Shown: positions 17,129 through 26,328, counted from the stretch's first letter. The stretch is 64,000 bases of DNA from Marinifaba aquimaris (GCF_013328345.1 NZ_JABULX010000008.1:60771-124770), one strand, 5' to 3'. A program made the numbers and translations. Notes: a model not told the origin generated them from the sequence alone.

Positions 17129-19603
17129 ATGTGGAAGCAAAAGTTCAGTTGGCTGTTCAGGTTTGAACTCTTATTAGTATTTACCGCCATTGCTATTTTT
17201 AGCTATTTTCAGCAAGCACGTGAGCAAAGCGCAACGTTACTCAAACCTGTGCAAAGTTATCAACTGGCCTTACGGATGCAATTTAATAGTGCTGATAAAG
17301 ACGTCAATATCAGCACTTTTGTGCCACATAGCAATGAAAGGCAGCAGGTTTTAACCGATACCAGCCAGTCAAATTACTTGGCGCAGAGCTTATTCCCATC
17401 TTATAACGGTCTTGTTTCTAGGTGGTCTGGTACAGCGGCATCAGATTCGATTGACTACAAAGCTCAAATTCAAACCTCTGGTTATCAATTCAGCTTATCG
17501 GATTCCCTTGAAGTGACCGATATCGACCAGCAAAAATGGCAAAATTATTTGCAAGCTTCTGAGCATATTCAAGTCGGACACCCTGAAATTGCTGCTTTAT
17601 GGCAACAGATCCAACCTGATGACAACAACAATGTGGTGAAAGTATTAGAGGCTATTTACCAGTATACCGCTGATATCGAGTCGATTCCGTTTAAAGGTAC
17701 GACTGACGCTTTAACGGCTTTGCGCTTGGGGGCAGCAAGTTGTAATGGTAAAAGCCGTTTATTTGTTGCTTTAGCCCGACATAACGGTATTCCAGCCCGA
17801 TTAGTCGGTGGCTTGGTATTGAATGAAGGCAGTAAAAAAACATCGCATCAATGGCTTGAAGTGAATATCGAAAATCAATGGATACCTTTTGATCCAACGA
17901 ACCATTATTTTGCGCAATTACCAGCACACTATTTAGAACTGTATCGCGGAGATAAGAGCTTATTTACTCACACTGCAAATATTGATTTTGATTATCAATT
18001 TACCATCAACAAAAACTTAATTTCTCCAGCTTTGTATCAAACATCACAAGTCGATGATACACGTTTTGATATTGCACGTTTACTACAAGAGCTACATTTA
18101 CCTGCACAAACAGCTGCCGTCTTTTTAGTTCTGCCTTTTTGTGCACTGCTTATTACCGTGTTTCGCAATTTATTTGGCTTAAAAAGCTTTGGTATTTTTA
18201 TGCCTATGTTGGTGGGCTCTGCCTGTGCATTTGTTGGCCTAACAGTCGGGTTAATGGGGTTTGTGATGATAGTGGTGATTGCTTTTATTGGGCAGATTGC
18301 ATTGCACGGATTAAACCTACTTAAAATTCCTCGTTTAGCCGCCATTATTACATTGGTAAATGCGGCCACTTTTTCACTGCTGCTATTACTGGACCAATTC
18401 AGCACGATAGAGATAGGTTTGTTATCGCTTTTTCCGGTGATCATCATCACCTTTATCGCCGATAAATTATATAGCTTGGTTGAACAAAGAAGCTGGATGG
18501 AACTATCACAAACGATGGCAGGCTCAGCGGTGAGTATAATACTTTGTTATCTGTGCATTAGTTCGGCAACGCTACAGGGCATTTTTGTTTTGTACCCCGA
18601 AGCCTACTTATTAGTGTTAGCCGCACAGGTTTACATGGGGCGCTGGACAGGGCTGAGATTGACCGAGCTTGTCCGTTTTAAACAGGTTTTACAAAATACG
18701 ACAGAGCAAAATGACGGTGCAGTTGTTGGTATTAATAAACGCAATCGCGATTTTGTAGCGAGTTTAAATTCTCGCGAAGACTTGTTAACTGCCGCTGACA
18801 AATTGGCGACAAAAGCACTGCTACAAAAACACAATATACCTGTGCCAAGTACGATTGCCGCATTTAACAACACGAATGACTTAACTGAACTTGAACAGCA
18901 CCTTAATACGCATAGAGAGTTTGTTATCAAACCCAATGCCGGTAGCCAAGGTAAGGGCATTTTAGTCATTCGAGATAAATCAGCGGATGGTTTTGTCAGT
19001 GCCAATGGCAAGACGGTTTCAAAAGCTGAAATTACTAAGCTAATCAAAGACACCATTGGCGGTAAATACTCTCAACTTGAGAAATCCGATACGGCTTACA
19101 TCGAGCCATTAATCCATCAACACTTGTCACTTAATAATATTGCGCCTTATGGTTTGTGCGACATTCGGGTGGTGGTGATTAAAAAGCAAGTGGTCAGTGC
19201 CATGCTGCGTATCCCAACGTTGGGCTCTTCAGGTAAAGCGAACTTACACCAAGGCGCACTTGGTGCCGCTATTAACCTTAAAACTGGGGAAATTGAGCGA
19301 TGTCTGTGCCAAGGGCAAGTGATTACACATCACCCCGATTCAAATGCACAAGTAACCGGTGTTGTACTGCCATTTTGGTCGAAAATTGTCGAGATGAGTC
19401 AAGCTTGCTCTGAGGCATTAGGGCTAGGTTATATGGGGGTAGATATTTGTTTAGATGAGTACCTTGGTCCTTTGGTATTGGAGCTAAATGGTCGACCGGG
19501 TTTAGAAATTCAAAACATCAACAAATCAGGATTGATGGCCCAGTTTCAACCATCGGAACCAGCCGATACCGCGTTCAGCACAGCGCAAGCTAAATTGGCA
19601 TAA
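17129..19603 (+). CDS. Membrane fusion protein: periplasmic transglutaminase-like domain, 7TM, cytoplasmic glutamate-ligase-like ATP-grasp
   Basis: An 824-residue protein. An N-terminal helix (about 10-27) is followed by a periplasmic domain holding a transglutaminase core (about 165-290) with a complete-looking triad: Cys205 (AASCNGKSRL), His240 (TSHQWLEV) and Asp255 (IPFDPTNHY). Seven hydrophobic helices lie at about 337-520. A C-terminal RimK-like ATP-grasp domain (about 530-800) has KPNAGSQGKGILVI and a metal-site segment (DICLDEY, LVLELNGRPGLE). By helix count the transglutaminase-like part is periplasmic and the ATP-grasp part cytoplasmic. In Pseudomonas-type bacteria these parts are usually two genes, annotated 'inactive transglutaminase' and 'alpha-L-glutamate ligase-like'; comparative-genomic work on amidoligases placed them in predicted peptide-modification systems. 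First gene of a three-gene operon; the next gene starts 12 bases later. Confidence 0.88.
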   Translation: MWKQKFSWLFRFELLLVFTAIAIFSYFQQAREQSATLLKPVQSYQLALRMQFNSADKDVNISTFVPHSNERQQVLTDTSQSNYLAQSLFPSYNGLVSRWSGTAASDSIDYKAQIQTSGYQFSLSDSLEVTDIDQQKWQNYLQASEHIQVGHPEIAALWQQIQPDDNNNVVKVLEAIYQYTADIESIPFKGTTDALTALRLGAASCNGKSRLFVALARHNGIPARLVGGLVLNEGSKKTSHQWLEVNIENQWIPFDPTNHYFAQLPAHYLELYRGDKSLFTHTANIDFDYQFTINKNLISPALYQTSQVDDTRFDIARLLQELHLPAQTAAVFLVLPFCALLITVFRNLFGLKSFGIFMPMLVGSACAFVGLTVGLMGFVMIVVIAFIGQIALHGLNLLKIPRLAAIITLVNAATFSLLLLLDQFSTIEIGLLSLFPVIIITFIADKLYSLVEQRSWMELSQTMAGSAVSIILCYLCISSATLQGIFVLYPEAYLLVLAAQVYMGRWTGLRLTELVRFKQVLQNTTEQNDGAVVGINKRNRDFVASLNSREDLLTAADKLATKALLQKHNIPVPSTIAAFNNTNDLTELEQHLNTHREFVIKPNAGSQGKGILVIRDKSADGFVSANGKTVSKAEITKLIKDTIGGKYSQLEKSDTAYIEPLIHQHLSLNNIAPYGLCDIRVVVIKKQVVSAMLRIPTLGSSGKANLHQGALGAAINLKTGEIERCLCQGQVITHHPDSNAQVTGVVLPFWSKIVEMSQACSEALGLGYMGVDICLDEYLGPLVLELNGRPGLEIQNINKSGLMAQFQPSEPADTAFSTAQAKLA

Positions 19604-19615
19604 AGGAGCGTCACC

Positions 19616-21148
19616 ATGCAAGTAATCAAAACACTGGCCTTTGCTTTTGGCTTTATCGCATTACTGTCGGTTGTCATTGCTGCAGATAGTTTATTTAGCT
19701 TATCGACCGATAGCGATAAACACATCGCAATAGAGCAGCTAAATGATGAGGTAATGGAGCAATCCGAAATTAAACCTTTAGTGGCAGATAGCCCACTTGA
19801 GCAAACGATGATTGACCGAGCACTTGAGCGTCACCAGCAAGGGTTTGATTTATTACAGCAATCTGTCTTTGAAACGGCAACTGAGCTGCAAAAGCAGGCT
19901 TTAGTGGATGCGTTAATTACGCAGTTAATGGCTCAGTCGTCTTATCAAGTGGTGATTAAGGTACTGAATCAGCTGACAGAATCGCAGCGTTTGGCTTGGC
20001 AACAACAGTTTAGTTACGCCATTTCACTTGCTCGAACGAAGCAACAAGAGCTAGCTATTGAAGCCTATCGCACTTTATTAGTTCACAACGATAGTCATAC
20101 CGCAGCTGCGATTAATCTAGGTTTATTACTGAACAAAGCAAAGCGCTACAAAGAAGCACAACGAACACTGAAAAAAGCGGTTGCGATTGCGCCAAGTAGT
20201 AAAAAAGCAAAAGCGTTATCGGCATTAGCAACTAGTTTACAGCGCCAGAATAAATTGGAAAAAGCCGCAAAAGCCTTTGCCCATTCATTGGAATACCGAC
20301 CAAACCATGCGGCGACTTGGTTAAAGCTGGCACTGGTGAAAGTCAAACTTGATCGCGATTACGCCATGGTTAGCAAAACCTTTGAGCGGGCGATTGCGCT
20401 CAAGCCAGGTTATGTAAAAGCACTAAAGCACCAAGCCGAGTATCAACTGATGAAACTTAATTTTAATGCTGCCATTAACTATGCCAAGCAAGCATTAGCA
20501 TTGGCCAGTAAAGATGAAGATATTCATCGTATTTTAGCTTGGGCCTATTTAGAGCAAGCCGATAAGAGCCTGGCCAGTGAGCAATGGAAGTGGTTGGCCA
20601 GTCAGGCTAATAGTAAAAATGAGCGCTTAATGGCTCAGCATATCAACGCCATGCTAAACCAAAGAGAAGTGAACTTTAAAGCATTTAAAATTCAGGGTGA
20701 TGAAGCTAAATATGCCACGGCTTTATTGGCCAAAGAGCAAGCAGAACAATTAAAAGCGAGCCAATTATTTAATCAAATCAAGCTCAGCAGTGACTGGTTT
20801 TATCGCGCCCAACGTCAATTATTGTCCCTAACTAAGACAGCAGAGCAAAAGTCGTTATTGTCACAACTAGCGACAGAAAATGTGTATCAAGCGGAAAGCC
20901 AATTACTCAAAGCTCAGCAATTTGTTCAGGAACAAGAATTCGAGCTGGCGATAGGTGCCATTAACCAAGCGATTCAGTTAGACCCTGGCAACAGTCAGTT
21001 TGTATTGTTCAAAATCGATACGTTAAACACATTTGAGCAACACCATGCTGCACTGGCATTTATTAGTTCGCTGAAAAACGATATGCAAAGTAGCCCATTG
21101 ATTAAACGTCGCATTAAGCAATTACAAAAAATTATTGATGCGAGCTAG
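19616..21148 (+). CDS. Membrane-anchored TPR-repeat protein
   Basis: A 510-residue protein with one N-terminal helix (about 5-23) and no clear cleavage site, so probably anchored with the rest in the periplasm. TPR units run over about residues 135-330 (AAAINLGLLLNKAKRYKEAQ, KAKALSALATSLQRQNKLEK, AATWLKLALVKVKLDRDYA), with a further unit near the C-terminus (FELAIGAINQAIQLDPGNSQ). The start is preceded by AAGGAG. It is the middle gene of the operon between the ATP-grasp fusion and the outer-membrane barrel, so it may scaffold an inner-to-outer-membrane assembly. No enzyme motif is visible. Confidence 0.85.
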   Translation: MQVIKTLAFAFGFIALLSVVIAADSLFSLSTDSDKHIAIEQLNDEVMEQSEIKPLVADSPLEQTMIDRALERHQQGFDLLQQSVFETATELQKQALVDALITQLMAQSSYQVVIKVLNQLTESQRLAWQQQFSYAISLARTKQQELAIEAYRTLLVHNDSHTAAAINLGLLLNKAKRYKEAQRTLKKAVAIAPSSKKAKALSALATSLQRQNKLEKAAKAFAHSLEYRPNHAATWLKLALVKVKLDRDYAMVSKTFERAIALKPGYVKALKHQAEYQLMKLNFNAAINYAKQALALASKDEDIHRILAWAYLEQADKSLASEQWKWLASQANSKNERLMAQHINAMLNQREVNFKAFKIQGDEAKYATALLAKEQAEQLKASQLFNQIKLSSDWFYRAQRQLLSLTKTAEQKSLLSQLATENVYQAESQLLKAQQFVQEQEFELAIGAINQAIQLDPGNSQFVLFKIDTLNTFEQHHAALAFISSLKNDMQSSPLIKRRIKQLQKIIDAS

Positions 21149-21202
21149 TACCCGATTTTTTTTAATTTAGAATTAACTTTAACTAATCAAGAGAGAAATA
21201 AA

Positions 21203-22363
21203 ATGAGCAAAAAGACGCAGTTAGCGAAACGCGCTAAGTCAGTAAGCCATTTATCAACATCTTTAAGCGCAGCGGCCCTTGCGATGGCAGTAGCAACCCC
21301 CGCCATGGCAACCGATGTTCACATCAGTTCAGGTTTAGGTTATGACGATAACCCTTACCGACTTAACGAAGCCTTTAAACCTGAATCTGATACATACTGG
21401 CGCAATAAAGTCAGGATCAAACATGATTTCAATAAAAACTGGTATACAGATGCGAGGCTAGATAGCAGTGTTTATGCTGATGACAGCAATGCTGATACGC
21501 TATCAACACATATTGAAGCCGGTTACAAAACTCGATTGCTTGATAACAAAGCAACGCTGACGACGTCACTTGCTCATAAATACTTCGATAAAACGTTTGT
21601 TAGTCGTTTCTCTGGTCAGGAATATTTTTACAAAGGGAATAATGCATCTGATCGTTATGATTACCAGCGTTGGACGCCTGAAATCGATTTGACTTACCGA
21701 CTGGATAAAAATAACCGTTTTAAAGCCAGTTTCGATTATCGCTTTCAAGCTTACGAGGGTTACACTGATTTAGGTTTGAGTAATTTAGATTACGAGCAAG
21801 CAAAACTTAAATTTGAATGGCGTCATAGATTTAATAAAAACTTCTCCATTACCCCTAATATTGAGCTGACTAAACGCTCTCACGATGAACGTTTAGCTAA
21901 AGATGCGTTAGGTAAAAATATACCGGGCAAAGTGCTTAGCTATGACTATCAGGGAGCAGGGGTAAAATCTTTTTACCGTTTTAACAAGGCAACGAGTCTT
22001 TCTACATCATTTAAATACATTCAAAGAAACGATAATGCTTCCGGTTATTACGATACCGAAGAGAAAGTTTTTTCAACGCGTTTATTACACAAGTTTGATA
22101 AAAACACTCGTTTAACCTTGGGTTTACGCTATGCCGATTTAGATTATCAGCGTCAGTTATTTACCGATGTTGAAACTGAAGATGAGACGCCAAGTACAGA
22201 AGGTTGGCGTGTTCAGGCCAAATACCAGCAACATGCTTTTAGTGTAAAAGACGTGCCGGTATCTTGGTATGCAGATGCTAACTACTATGACTATACCGCT
22301 GAAATCAATGCTTATGAGTACGATAGAGTGAAGCTGGAGTCGGGTTTAAGTTTCAAATTTTAA
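21203..22363 (+). CDS. Outer-membrane beta-barrel protein of unknown function
   Basis: A 386-residue protein with a long signal peptide (cleavage near ATPAMA-TDVH). The rest is alternating-polarity strands with many Tyr/Phe/Arg/Asp, such as YWRNKVRIKHDF, WTPEIDLTYRL and TRLTLGLRYADLDY. It ends in Phe (SGLSFKF), the usual BAM recognition end of outer-membrane barrels. The number of strands looks like 14 to 18. Not assigned to a named family. The gene starts 54 bases after the TPR gene with a GAGAGAAA ribosome site and ends at a terminator. Genome context suggests it is the outer-membrane exit or receptor of the ATP-grasp operon. Confidence 0.82.
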   Translation: MSKKTQLAKRAKSVSHLSTSLSAAALAMAVATPAMATDVHISSGLGYDDNPYRLNEAFKPESDTYWRNKVRIKHDFNKNWYTDARLDSSVYADDSNADTLSTHIEAGYKTRLLDNKATLTTSLAHKYFDKTFVSRFSGQEYFYKGNNASDRYDYQRWTPEIDLTYRLDKNNRFKASFDYRFQAYEGYTDLGLSNLDYEQAKLKFEWRHRFNKNFSITPNIELTKRSHDERLAKDALGKNIPGKVLSYDYQGAGVKSFYRFNKATSLSTSFKYIQRNDNASGYYDTEEKVFSTRLLHKFDKNTRLTLGLRYADLDYQRQLFTDVETEDETPSTEGWRVQAKYQQHAFSVKDVPVSWYADANYYDYTAEINAYEYDRVKLESGLSFKF

Positions 22364-22390
22364 TGCGTCAGTGAAAATTCAATCATAAAA

Positions 22391-22411
22391 AACCGAGCCG
22401 ATGACTCGGTT
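22391..22411. terminator. Bidirectional terminator between convergent operons
   Basis: The stem AACCGAG / CTCGGTT with a 7-base loop is flanked by A-runs on the left and T-runs on the right. It therefore serves both the barrel gene (plus) and the sortase gene (minus), which converge here. Confidence 0.9.
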
Positions 22412-22434
22412 TTTTATTTTTACCCCTCATTCAT

Positions 22435-22998
22435 TTAAATTAATACGGCAGTGATCATCAAACGTTGCTGGTTATCTTGTGCAGCAAGCTCAAATGGATA
22501 ACAAGTAAATAAAGTGAGTCTGGTATCATCTGTAACTTGATTCCAGCCATTATAGTTTTCATCGACAATTTCAATCTCTGCAATTTGGTAGTCCAAGCTC
22601 AATCCCGAGTTATTTTGCAGTGTCAACGTGTCACCAATTTTGGCCTCTTCAAGCACAGCAAAATGACTGTCGTTGTGGGCCGCAATGATGGTATTACCAA
22701 AGCGATTGGGTTTAGCGCTGTCTTGTTGCCAACTTGGTCCAAAGGCTAAGTTTCTGTCATTTAAGCCCGCCAATACTATCCAACTGACCTGCTGTTTTTG
22801 ATAGCTCAACTTGGCAATGGGGGTGGTATCAGCCCAAAACCAAGGTGCTTGGTCTTTTTGTTCACTCATCATATTTTGTCGCCAGCTCCACTCGAGTAAA
22901 AACTGCGCAGCAATGGCCTTAGCGGGCATATACAAAACAGACAAACCATAAAATACAGGTACTAAACACGCTAATTTGAGGTAGTGGCTAGTTTTCAC
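22435..22998 (-). CDS. Class GN sortase of the proteobacterial dedicated sortase system
   Basis: A 187-residue sortase. An N-terminal helix (about 8-30) anchors it in the inner membrane. Catalytic residues are visible: His108 (IIAAHNDSHF), Cys166 (LTLFTCYPF) and Arg179 (NQQRLMI). The form fits the marine proteobacterial (class GN) sortases, which act on one dedicated target encoded next door. Its start overlaps the end of the VIT/vWA target gene by 11 bases, so the two are translated together. The expected reaction is transpeptidation of the target's C-terminal sorting signal; the acceptor in Gram-negatives is not established. Confidence 0.92.
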   Translation of the reverse strand: MKTSHYLKLACLVPVFYGLSVLYMPAKAIAAQFLLEWSWRQNMMSEQKDQAPWFWADTTPIAKLSYQKQQVSWIVLAGLNDRNLAFGPSWQQDSAKPNRFGNTIIAAHNDSHFAVLEEAKIGDTLTLQNNSGLSLDYQIAEIEIVDENYNGWNQVTDDTRLTLFTCYPFELAAQDNQQRLMITAVLI

Positions 22999-25258
22999 GG
23001 TTTAACTCCTTGGTTTGCCAAATGCAGGCAAGTAATAACAGGGTGAATAGCGCGAGGCCTGTTAGCAGTAACTGCCATTGCCATTTCAATGCGGTTTTAG
23101 CCATCATTTGCTGGTTTAACTTGGCTTCTTGTATCGTCGAGGGGGCACTATCTGTCATCTCGGCTTTTTCAACAGCAACAAAACTGGTGAATTGGCTCGA
23201 TAACTTATACTTGAGTGCTAAATCGATGACCTGTTTTTTCAACAACGCGCTATTTTGTGGGTGATTGCTAATGGCTAAATCGGTTTGTAACTGAGCAATT
23301 TTATCGCGAGCCCAAATTTGAGCGAGTAGGGGAATTGATTGCTGTGTTTGTTTGCTGTGTTCAGAATTTGAAGTGACGGACTTTGGGTCGAGCACCGCCT
23401 CATTAAATAATGCAGAGTAATTCTGTGACAAGTCGATGCTCTCAGATTGCCAACTGGCCTGATTATCCATTGCTAGCTGTCCTGTTAAATGCCCATCGAT
23501 TGCGGGTGATGAAGATTTATATGTTAGGGATATAGGAGAGCCTGCATAGGTATCTGGTATTGGATTTGGGTAATGTTCAAAGTTGACTGTATTTAAATCC
23601 GTTTGACCAAATTGAAACTGCAAATTGATTAATTGCGGTTGACTCATTTTTTCAAACAAGCGGTTAGTCTTTTCAGCTAATTGATTCGCATTGGCGATGT
23701 AAAGGGCGTCGCCCCTTCCTAATTCAGCCGCCTTTTGCATAAAGTAACGATTAGGCGCTTGTCCGAGCCCAAGAGTAAAAAGGCGGTTATCTGCTAATTG
23801 CTGTTTGATCTGATTAAATAATGCCGCTTCATGGCTAATGGCGCCATCGGTTAAAAATACCACTTGGTTTAATACTTTATTGTGCTCAATTAAGTTTTGG
23901 CTTTGTTGGTGGTGATTGGCTTGCATAAACGCCAGTGCCAACGCTGGGGCCATTTCAGTACCACCTTCGGCCGTTAGGTTGTTGATGTGAGCTATAGCCA
24001 ATTTCTTATTGGCATCATTGGCCAGAACTGGGCTGTTAAATAGTTGAGCAGAAATGCTATTAAAGATAATAATTTGAAAGCTATCTTGGGCTGATAAACT
24101 CGATAAGGCTTGTTTAAAACTGAGTTTAGCTTGTGCCAACGCTTGGCCGTGCATAGAGCCTGAAGTATCGAGGACAAACGTCAAATTCCTCGGTTGCTGA
24201 GCTGTTTCTTTGGCGGCAACTGCGGGTAGTAGCATAAGTAAACCATAGTGCTCTCCCTGATAGTTCTGGGTAAAATTTAACATTTTAGGAACCTGATAAG
24301 CTGGGTATTGCCAAGTAAGTTCAAAGTCATCTTGTGCATTACTGGGCTTGAGTTTTACCTGATATTTACCGTAAGCCTGTTCGGTCAGTTGTACTGGGTG
24401 GTTAGGCGATGTCACATTCAATAGTGGGGTGCCTGCGTCTAAGTTGACGGTTAAACGCGTCTTGGTTTTATTAATAGAGGAATCGAAGGGCGTAACGTCT
24501 TGCTTGTCTGTAAACTGAGCTATTGAAAACCAATCAGATATTAAAAATTCATCGAGCTTTGGTGCGCTTGATTCTGGCGCGAGCTTAAGCGGGCTTAAAC
24601 TTTGGTAGCGTTTGGTAAACGCCAGTGGGAAGTGCAAACTAAATTGGCCCTGCTCATCTTTTTTGTTGTATTGATAGCTCGTTTTTTGCAATAAGCTAAC
24701 GCGAACTTTTACGCTCTGTCCTGCTTCGATATTGCTGATTCGAGTAGTGAATAAATTGGGTCTAACTTGAGTTAACAACCCTGCCTTTTTACCTTCTGCT
24801 TTTGCTTGCTCAAATATAGCTTTAGCCTGCTGTTTCTCTTTAACAATACCTTCAATTTCTCGGTTACCGATTTGGATTTTAAACCCATTAATCGCTGCAT
24901 TATGCGGTAATGGAAACGCGTAAATCGCATCTTGGGTTAATCCGGTTGAGTTGATAAAGGTTTGTTCAATTGAGCTGGTCGCCAAAATGCCTTTGATATC
25001 AATATTGATGGTTTGAGCTAAATTAGGTGCTTGATAATAATGGCTATTTGATTGGCGGTGGGAAGGAGTAAAAAGTAACTGGGCACTTTGTACATTGTTT
25101 AACTCAACGGTGGGCAAGGCCCCGTATTCTGATGCCCAAACTGTGCTGATACTTAAAATATAACTGAAATGTAAACTGGCCAAGTAGCCTGTACTTTTGG
25201 CGAGCCCATTGAGTAATTGCTCTAATTTATTTGCATAACCTGCGATAGAAAAACGCAT
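22988..25258 (-). CDS. VIT/vWA-domain sortase target protein
   Basis: About 756 residues. The start is set at the ATG at 25258, preceded by AAGG; the longer frame begins at a TTG inside a strong hairpin (25288-25316) and is unlikely. An N-terminal signal is followed by a VIT domain (about 50-200; QTFINSTGLTQDAIYAFPLP) and a von Willebrand A domain with an intact MIDAS (VLDTSGSM, later FLTDGA). A C-terminal helix (LLLTGLALFTLLLLACIW) is followed by a short charged tail. This is the layout of the marine proteobacterial sortase target family. The sorting motif before the helix is poor: where family members usually have a P-x-T-A type motif there is M-A-K-T-A-L. Likely a surface or periplasmic metal-dependent adhesin. 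Confidence 0.88.
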   Translation of the reverse strand: MRFSIAGYANKLEQLLNGLAKSTGYLASLHFSYILSISTVWASEYGALPTVELNNVQSAQLLFTPSHRQSNSHYYQAPNLAQTINIDIKGILATSSIEQTFINSTGLTQDAIYAFPLPHNAAINGFKIQIGNREIEGIVKEKQQAKAIFEQAKAEGKKAGLLTQVRPNLFTTRISNIEAGQSVKVRVSLLQKTSYQYNKKDEQGQFSLHFPLAFTKRYQSLSPLKLAPESSAPKLDEFLISDWFSIAQFTDKQDVTPFDSSINKTKTRLTVNLDAGTPLLNVTSPNHPVQLTEQAYGKYQVKLKPSNAQDDFELTWQYPAYQVPKMLNFTQNYQGEHYGLLMLLPAVAAKETAQQPRNLTFVLDTSGSMHGQALAQAKLSFKQALSSLSAQDSFQIIIFNSISAQLFNSPVLANDANKKLAIAHINNLTAEGGTEMAPALALAFMQANHHQQSQNLIEHNKVLNQVVFLTDGAISHEAALFNQIKQQLADNRLFTLGLGQAPNRYFMQKAAELGRGDALYIANANQLAEKTNRLFEKMSQPQLINLQFQFGQTDLNTVNFEHYPNPIPDTYAGSPISLTYKSSSPAIDGHLTGQLAMDNQASWQSESIDLSQNYSALFNEAVLDPKSVTSNSEHSKQTQQSIPLLAQIWARDKIAQLQTDLAISNHPQNSALLKKQVIDLALKYKLSSQFTSFVAVEKAEMTDSAPSTIQEAKLNQQMMAKTALKWQWQLLLTGLALFTLLLLACIWQTKELNREN

Positions 25259-25287
25259 AACTTGAACCTTGTCTGATATAAATGGGA

Positions 25288-25316
25288 AGCTGAGTTGAGG
25301 GAAGGGCAACTCAGCT
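25288..25316 (-). promoter_or_regulatory. Intercistronic hairpin between pdsO and the sortase target
   Basis: A perfect 10-bp inverted repeat (AGCTGAGTTG / CAACTCAGCT) with a 9-base loop. It lies between the pdsO stop and the target ATG. There is no T-run after it on the minus strand, so partial attenuation or transcript processing/stabilisation is more likely than full termination. Confidence 0.6.
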
Positions 25317-25341
25317 TGTTTAAACCTCCTTTTAGTTGTTG

Positions 25342-26085
25342 TTAATCATTGGTCGCTGCTGTGAGTAAAGGTTGTGGCTGCAAAGTGATTTCAACTCTGC
25401 GGTCAAAAAAGTCTTTCTGGTAATTAGGTGTATCAATATGTGCTTGGCTACTGCCAAAACCTTGTGTTTGAATTTTGTTTTCATTGACGCCGTTAGCAAT
25501 CAATACTTGTTTTACCGCTTCGGCCCGTTGAGCCGATAAGGCTTGGTTCGCTGAATCACTGCCATGACGGTCAGCAAAACCCGATAATGCAATATTTACT
25601 TCTTGGTTTTGTTTGATCAGTGCCGCAACTTTTTGAAGTTGGGCTTGGTATAACTCAGAGACCTCTGCCGAACCTGATTTAAACTGCAAATTTAGTTTTA
25701 AATCTTTTAATGCATGGTTTTGAGTTAGATTTTGCTCTGCTGTACTGAGCTGTTGGTCTAAATGTTGGTAGTCGTTTTGCAGCTGATTTAAGTTGCTGGC
25801 TAATAATTGTTTTTCGTGATTGAGTTGTGAGATGCGGTTTTGGCTTAACAGTAATGCATCATCAAGTTGATTAATCTCTTTTTCACTGGCACTTTGGTTG
25901 CCCATCATGGCACCAAAGCCCGCACCGATTACCGCACCTAATGGGCCGCCCAGAGCCGCGCCGGCTAATAAACCGACACCAAATCCGGTTGCTTCACGTG
26001 TTTTGTAGTCAACCTCAGGTGTTGCTAGCGCGGGTGCTGAAGTTAATGCGATGGTTAATGTAGCTAATAAAGTTAATTTTTTCAT
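25342..26085 (-). CDS. pdsO: Sortase-associated OmpA-like protein PdsO
   Basis: About 247 residues. The start at 26085 is preceded by AGGAAA and opens a signal peptide (MKKLTLLATLTIALTSAPALA); the frame extends nine codons further without a better site. A Gly-rich hydrophobic segment (GFGVGLLAGAALGGPLGAV) is followed by a coiled coil (about 75-120) and a C-terminal OmpA-like peptidoglycan-binding domain (LQFKSGSAEVS, SGFADRHGSDSANQALSAQR, FFDRRVEITL). This is the form of PdsO from the proteobacterial dedicated sortase system. First gene of the leftward pdsO-target-sortase operon. Confidence 0.88.
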   Translation of the reverse strand: MKKLTLLATLTIALTSAPALATPEVDYKTREATGFGVGLLAGAALGGPLGAVIGAGFGAMMGNQSASEKEINQLDDALLLSQNRISQLNHEKQLLASNLNQLQNDYQHLDQQLSTAEQNLTQNHALKDLKLNLQFKSGSAEVSELYQAQLQKVAALIKQNQEVNIALSGFADRHGSDSANQALSAQRAEAVKQVLIANGVNENKIQTQGFGSSQAHIDTPNYQKDFFDRRVEITLQPQPLLTAATND

Positions 26086-26328
26086 GATGTGTTTCCTGTT
26101 TAATTTACTCATTTGTATTGCGACTTGCGTTGCATTCGAGTTGTATTAAACAAAAGCTTTCTGGCTATAGCGGGGATGAAAAATGGCAATGTGGCGAGCA
26201 AAAATGACCAAATCGGGCAATTGTGTCATGACACCTGTTTAGTGATAAAAATGGTCAACAATTGAGGAGAGGGAACTGTTAATAACGAAAGAGGAAAAAG
26301 GGAATATCGAAGCTAGAGTTGATGGGGG

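Noticed and set aside
25259..25309. TTG start for the sortase target at 25309
   Set aside because: The TTG falls in the arm of a strong hairpin; the ATG at 25258 has a ribosome site and opens a more plausible signal region.
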